Assembly: GCA_008011715.2 (NCBI GenBank)
Contig: CP136508.1
Coordinates: 4,836,001-4,900,000, forward strand
Length of the DNA stretch: 64,000 bases
Source of the DNA: [Empedobacter] haloabium
GTDB lineage: Bacteria > Pseudomonadota > Gammaproteobacteria > Burkholderiales > Burkholderiaceae_D
Reading direction: 5' to 3'
In this document: piece by piece, positions 62,994 to 64,000 of the stretch
Layout of the letters: each line of letters begins with the position of its first letter
How positions within the stretch are numbered: position 1 is the first letter of the stretch
Translations under genes and position numbers: made by a program
The notes under the pieces: generated by a model
Database searches by the model: none
Told to the model about the DNA's origin: nothing
The model's input: the letters and a program-made list of their open reading frames with translations, nothing else

Positions 62994-64000
62994 CTAGCGG
63001 GCCGCTTCCAGCAGCACCACACCCGCCTTGCCAGCGGTGCGCACCGCGCCCTGGCGCACGGTGTACGTCGCGCCCGAGTAGGCATCCTTCACCTTCGCCC
63101 CATCGGCAAACACGCCGCCGACCTTGATTGCGACCGGCCGCCCGACCGGCACGTCCAGCGCCACCACGACCTTGTCCGCGCCATGCGTGCGCGCGAACGT
63201 GTAGGGCTGGTCGGCCAGCTTGCGGTGTTCGCCCGCGCCGATCGCCGGGTGGGCGCGGCGGAACAGTCCCAGCTTGCTCCAGTGCGCGCGCACGTCGGCG
63301 ATGCGGTAGCCGTCGCGTGCGGTGTTGTTGGCCAGCTCCTCCCAGTTCATGAACGAACGCAGCTTGGCGTCGCCGGTCGCCTCGGCGATATCGAGCCGGC
63401 GCGCCGTCTCGTCGCCGTAGTAGATCTGCGCCGCGCCCGGTGCCAGCAGCAGCTTGTTGGCCGTCTCGAACGGCTTCTTGCGCGACGGGTCGAACGGGTT
63501 GCCGTCGTCGTGCGAATCCATGTAGTTCAGCACGACCTGCCCCTTCAGCGGGCCATGCAGGGCCTGGGCGTACTTGCTGAAGATGCTGTCATAGCCGCCC
63601 TTCGCGTCGCCCGGCAGCGCGAAGTTGATCAGGCCGTCGAAGCCGTTGGCATAGAAGTCCACCTTCGCATTGTCTCCCGCATCGCCCATGTCGAACTGGC
63701 GGCCCGAGCCGATGCCGTAGCCATACACCTCGGCCAGCGTGAAGAACTTCTCGCCCAGCGCCTTGCCGGGATTGGCCTTGCGGTAGTCCTGGTAGGCCGC
63801 ATCGGCCACGCTGCGCAGCTCCTTCCACACGCCCGGTTCCGTGTGCTTGACGGTATCGCCGCGGAAGCCGTCGATGCCGTACTTGCGCACCCAGTCCGCA
63901 TGCCACTTCATCAGGTAGTAGCGCGGCGCGCGCGGGTAGCCGGTGCGGGCGAAGAACTCGTCCAGCTCCTTTACCTCGCGCTCGTAGCGTCCTTCCTTCT
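62994..64000 (-). CDS. GH13 alpha-amylase, N-terminus cut by window edge
   Basis: The frame is open from the window end to the stop at 62994. It shows region II GIDGFRGDTVKHTE (nucleophile Asp), region III FTLAEVYGYG (acid Glu) and region IV YMDSHDDGNPF (transition-state Asp); the C-terminal beta domain ends with GKAGVVLLEAAR. The GFRGD in region II, instead of the usual GFRVD, is within family variation. It should cut starch or maltodextrins. The N-terminal signal peptide, if present, lies beyond base 64000, so the location in the cell is not seen. It lies tail to tail with the pullulanase gene. Confidence 0.9.
   Translation of the reverse strand, partial: KEGRYEREVKELDEFFARTGYPRAPRYYLMKWHADWVRKYGIDGFRGDTVKHTEPGVWKELRSVADAAYQDYRKANPGKALGEKFFTLAEVYGYGIGSGRQFDMGDAGDNAKVDFYANGFDGLINFALPGDAKGGYDSIFSKYAQALHGPLKGQVVLNYMDSHDDGNPFDPSRKKPFETANKLLLAPGAAQIYYGDETARRLDIAEATGDAKLRSFMNWEELANNTARDGYRIADVRAHWSKLGLFRRAHPAIGAGEHRKLADQPYTFARTHGADKVVVALDVPVGRPVAIKVGGVFADGAKVKDAYSGATYTVRQGAVRTAGKAGVVLLEAAR

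Overview
The window looks like chromosome of a high-GC betaproteobacterium, most likely an oxalobacteraceae of the Massilia / Pseudoduganella / Duganella group. This is inferred from gene content and arrangement: a lipoyl domain fused to the E3 subunit in an aceE-aceF-lpdA operon, a glucokinase/RpiR regulator fusion, zapA next to 6S RNA, a small Trp-rich protein, a PEP-CTERM protein, and many TonB/glycosidase genes. The taxon is not proven. There is no sign of a prophage, integron, CRISPR array or intact insertion sequence, and no tRNA or rRNA gene was seen.

Layout. 1-12.5 kb: the end of an M49-like metallopeptidase, an ABC exporter pair, an SDR protein with a LysR gene, a nitroreductase divergent from a second LysR gene, and a complete tripartite efflux operon (HlyD-type adaptor, DHA2 pump, NodT-type outer-membrane channel) divergent from its TetR gene across a 28-bp operator-like inverted repeat. 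12.6-22.4 kb: a carbohydrate island with a GH1 beta-glycosidase, an AmpG-like MFS importer, a TonB-dependent receptor, a flavin-dependent tryptophan-halogenase-like protein and a LacI regulator. LacI-type operators lie at the promoters of the receptor (three copies, 21 bp apart) and the glycosidase. 22.5-24.9 kb: a PEP-CTERM protein, a DUF1272 protein and a GlxA/AraC regulator. 24.9-42.7 kb: mostly core metabolism, including the pyruvate dehydrogenase operon, folD, oligopeptidase A, holC, two paralogous branched-chain amino acid binding proteins, cytochrome c, ilvD with a divergent LysR gene, and lgt. 42.7-46.9 kb: an EVE protein, 6S RNA, zapA with a ZapB-like partner, and groES-groEL with both CIRCE and sigma-32-like signals. 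47-52.4 kb: a PoxB-like TPP enzyme, two unrecognised proteins, and an operon of an MFS pump with a His-rich PadR regulator. 52.4-64 kb: a glucan region with the glucokinase-RpiR fusion, GH13 alpha-glucosidase, POT transporter, chemoreceptor, pullulanase and the C-terminal part of an alpha-amylase. Two palindromes GTAGT-NAA-ACTAC sit upstream of glucan genes there.

How the parts work together. The first sugar locus reads as one regulon: the receptor imports a glycoside across the outer membrane, the MFS protein takes it into the cytoplasm, GH1 cleaves it and LacI senses it. The halogenase-like protein is the odd member. The second locus would debranch and degrade starch or glycogen outside the cytoplasm (pullulanase, amylase), hydrolyse the oligosaccharides (GH13) and phosphorylate glucose (Glk).

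The most unusual signal is not a gene. Intergenic spaces hold a family of palindromic elements built from GGGGTCTGTCCC, GGGGTCAGTCCC and related GTGTCCC...GGGACAC words. At least a dozen copies of several architectures occur, including one that has run into the 3' end of a lysR gene. No cognate transposase is present in the window.
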